From contig DATAEK010000368.1 of assembly GCA_036258055.1 (NCBI GenBank), positions 1 to 6,415 of the forward strand: a stretch of DNA of 6,415 nt, written 5' to 3'. Position numbers and translations under genes: made by a program. The DNA comes from DATAEK01 sp036258055 (lineage in GTDB: Bacteria > Acidobacteriota > Vicinamibacteria > Vicinamibacterales > 2-12-FULL-66-21). Positions 5,077 through 6,415 of this stretch are shown one piece after another. Under the pieces are notes generated by a model. It was not told the origin of the DNA. It saw only the letters and a program-made list of their open reading frames with translations, and did no database searches. Numbering within the stretch: position 1 is the first letter of the stretch; the number at the start of each line of letters is the position of its first letter.

Positions 5077-6399
5077 TTATGCGCGCACCGCCGCCTCGAC
5101 CGCGGCGCGCTTCGCCGCGCGCGCGTCGTAGCCGCGTCGCCACGGATGATCGAGGCAGGGCCGCGAGTCCCCCACGCGAGGGGGGGCCGGCGTCACCACG
5201 GGGGCGGTGGGCTGCCAGGCGCGCGGCGTGAGCGTCTGCTTCGCCGGCACCGTGTCCGCCGCGATCTCCTGCCACTGCATCCGACGGTCGCGATAGCAAA
5301 TCTCGATCTGCCCATCCGCGCCTTCACGGACTCGGACCGTCGAGCGCGCCGGCGGGCGATGACTTTGCCGCGCCAATTGGAAGAAGCGATTGGCGTAGCG
5401 CACGACCCAATCATTGGAGACGGCGCGAGTTTCCTCGAGTCGGAAGACTCGATCCAGCGAAGTCCGCGGCGGCACCGCTACATGAAAGTCTTCGGCGGAC
5501 GCGGACGCCTGGGCGAATCGCCGATTGTGCTCGGACCAATAGGTCTCGGCGACAAACCGATTGGCGGCATCGAGATCTGCGATCCCCTTCCGGCGCAGTT
5601 TCTTCACCAGCCGGTCCTGATGGGTTCCATGATTCCGTTCGATCCGGCCTTTGGCCTGCGGCGAGCTCGCCGGGATAATCCGGATGCCCAATTGCCGGCA
5701 CATGCGGCCAAATTGGGTGAGCGGCTCGACGCCACTGGCGTGCTCCTCCTCGGTCGGCTTGCGCACGTAGACGTTCTTCCAATCGGTATAGAGCGCCCGC
5801 GGGATCCCATGCGCCTCGATCCACTCGCGCAGCACCGCAACCGCCGCCCAGATCGTTTCCTGTGGACTGAACCGCCCGTGTGTCCGGCCCGTTGCGTCGT
5901 CCACCAACGTCAGTAGGCAACTCTGCGGCCCACGATCCTCCAGCCACGGATGAAAACTGCCATCGAGTTGCACGAGCTCGCCGAAATGGGCCTTCCGCTC
6001 TCGGCGACGACGATGCGGACTGCCCTTCCGCGCCCGACTCCACAACCCCGCGGCCAACAGCCACCGCCGCAGCGTCTCGTGATCGATCGTGATGCCGTCT
6101 TCACTCGCGAGGTGCTCCGCCGCCAACGTCGGGCCAAAGCGCTCGTCCACGCCGCCGCTGTATTTCTCGCGCACCAACGCCAACACCTGTTGCCGCAGCC
6201 GCCGTGGCGACGCCCGATTCGAGGCGCGGCCCACGCTCCGATGCTTCAGCCCGCGCGCACCTTCGGCCCGATACCGGCCATACAAGCGCTTCGCCTGCCG
6301 GTAGCTCACCGCCATCACCGTCGCCGCCGATCGCAACGTCAACGTTCCCGCCGCGACCCGTGCCAACACGCCAGCCCGCTGCAGCTCCGCCGTACTCAT
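5077..6399 (-). CDS. ISNCY-family DDE transposase
   Basis: 440 residues from the ATG at 6399, ending in TAA at 5077-5079. The N-terminus (about 1-62) is a helix-turn-helix DNA-binding region, including LRSAATVMAVSYRQAKRLYG and the basic segment GLKHRSVGRASNR. A second DNA-binding segment spans about 66-136 and ends in an Arg/Lys-rich stretch. The retroviral-integrase-type catalytic core follows, with the probable DDE triad Asp146 (QLDGSF), Asp206 (YTDWKN) and Glu254 (KGRIERNHG). The signatures LVDDATGR (165-172) and IPASSPQAKGRIER (242-255) are typical of the family. The C-terminus has a Pro-rich linker and the HPWRR motif (418-422). The frame is intact, so the enzyme could be active in cutting and joining element ends. 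An in-frame TTG at 6414 would add 5 residues; the ATG gives the family-typical MSTAELQRA start. Sequence beyond 6415 is not visible, so an earlier start cannot be excluded. Confidence 0.9.
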   Translation of the reverse strand: MSTAELQRAGVLARVAAGTLTLRSAATVMAVSYRQAKRLYGRYRAEGARGLKHRSVGRASNRASPRRLRQQVLALVREKYSGGVDERFGPTLAAEHLASEDGITIDHETLRRWLLAAGLWSRARKGSPHRRRRERKAHFGELVQLDGSFHPWLEDRGPQSCLLTLVDDATGRTHGRFSPQETIWAAVAVLREWIEAHGIPRALYTDWKNVYVRKPTEEEHASGVEPLTQFGRMCRQLGIRIIPASSPQAKGRIERNHGTHQDRLVKKLRRKGIADLDAANRFVAETYWSEHNRRFAQASASAEDFHVAVPPRTSLDRVFRLEETRAVSNDWVVRYANRFFQLARQSHRPPARSTVRVREGADGQIEICYRDRRMQWQEIAADTVPAKQTLTPRAWQPTAPVVTPAPPRVGDSRPCLDHPWRRGYDARAAKRAAVEAAVRA

Positions 6400-6415
6400 T
6401 GCCGTCCGCCCCAAT

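Larger units (their letters stand above)
4920..6415 (-). mobile_element. ISNCY-type insertion sequence, one end and nearly all of the transposase
   Basis: The element consists of a DDE transposase gene (5077-6399, minus strand), a structured non-coding 3' tail (about 4972-5076) and a terminal block with two 19-bp direct repeats (4927-4971). The boundary near 4920 is inferred: TGTCAAG directly precedes the first repeat, and radical SAM promoter sequence follows shortly beyond. The opposite end and any target-site duplication lie past 6415, so the exact ends cannot be confirmed. The open transposase frame suggests a recent or still functional copy. Confidence 0.7.

Noticed and set aside
4972..5916. 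Plus-strand open frame of 314 codons opposite the transposase
   Set aside because: It is a shadow of the transposase frame, which has the DDE triad and family motifs.

Overview
This G+C-rich window comes from a bacterial chromosome with one insertion sequence (IS) at its right end. The style of the genes (secreted Pro-rich protein, HtpX, an M-domain-less Clp ATPase, an SplB-like radical SAM protein) would fit an Acidobacteriota-type soil bacterium. That assignment is an impression from protein style, not a demonstrated result.

Layout. (1) Positions 1-336, minus strand: the first 112 residues of an exported protein of unknown function, cut by the window edge. (2) Positions 337-453: a short divergent promoter region. 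On each strand a -10-like hexamer (TATAAT and TACAAT) sits exactly 6 nt before the ATG, which suggests leaderless transcripts. (3) Positions 454-1290, plus strand: htpX, a membrane zinc protease. (4) Positions 1291-1481: a leader with a 9-bp GC hairpin, then a good ribosome binding site. (5) Positions 1482-3776, plus strand: a full-length ClpA-type double-AAA+ unfoldase. (6) Positions 3782-4849, minus strand: an SplB/Rv2578c-type radical SAM protein, convergent with the Clp gene and separated from it by only 5 bp. (7) From about 4920 to the window end: an ISNCY-type insertion sequence with its DDE transposase on the minus strand (5077-6399), a structured non-coding tail and two 19-bp direct repeats at its terminus. 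Its other end lies outside the window.

How the genes relate. htpX and the clp gene are co-oriented and both act in protein quality control, one at the membrane and one in the cytoplasm, so they look like a small proteostasis cluster. They are probably separate transcription units. The radical SAM gene has its own promoter, and the IS ends about 17 bp upstream of that promoter's -35 box.

The most unusual point is the Clp protein. Walker A, Walker B, sensor and arginine-finger motifs are intact in both AAA+ modules, and an LGF tripeptide sits where ClpP-binding loops occur. However, both substrate-gripping pore loops have lost their conserved tyrosine (GTMLRG in D1, GIVG in D2). I see no CRISPR array, tRNA, rRNA or recognisable defence system.
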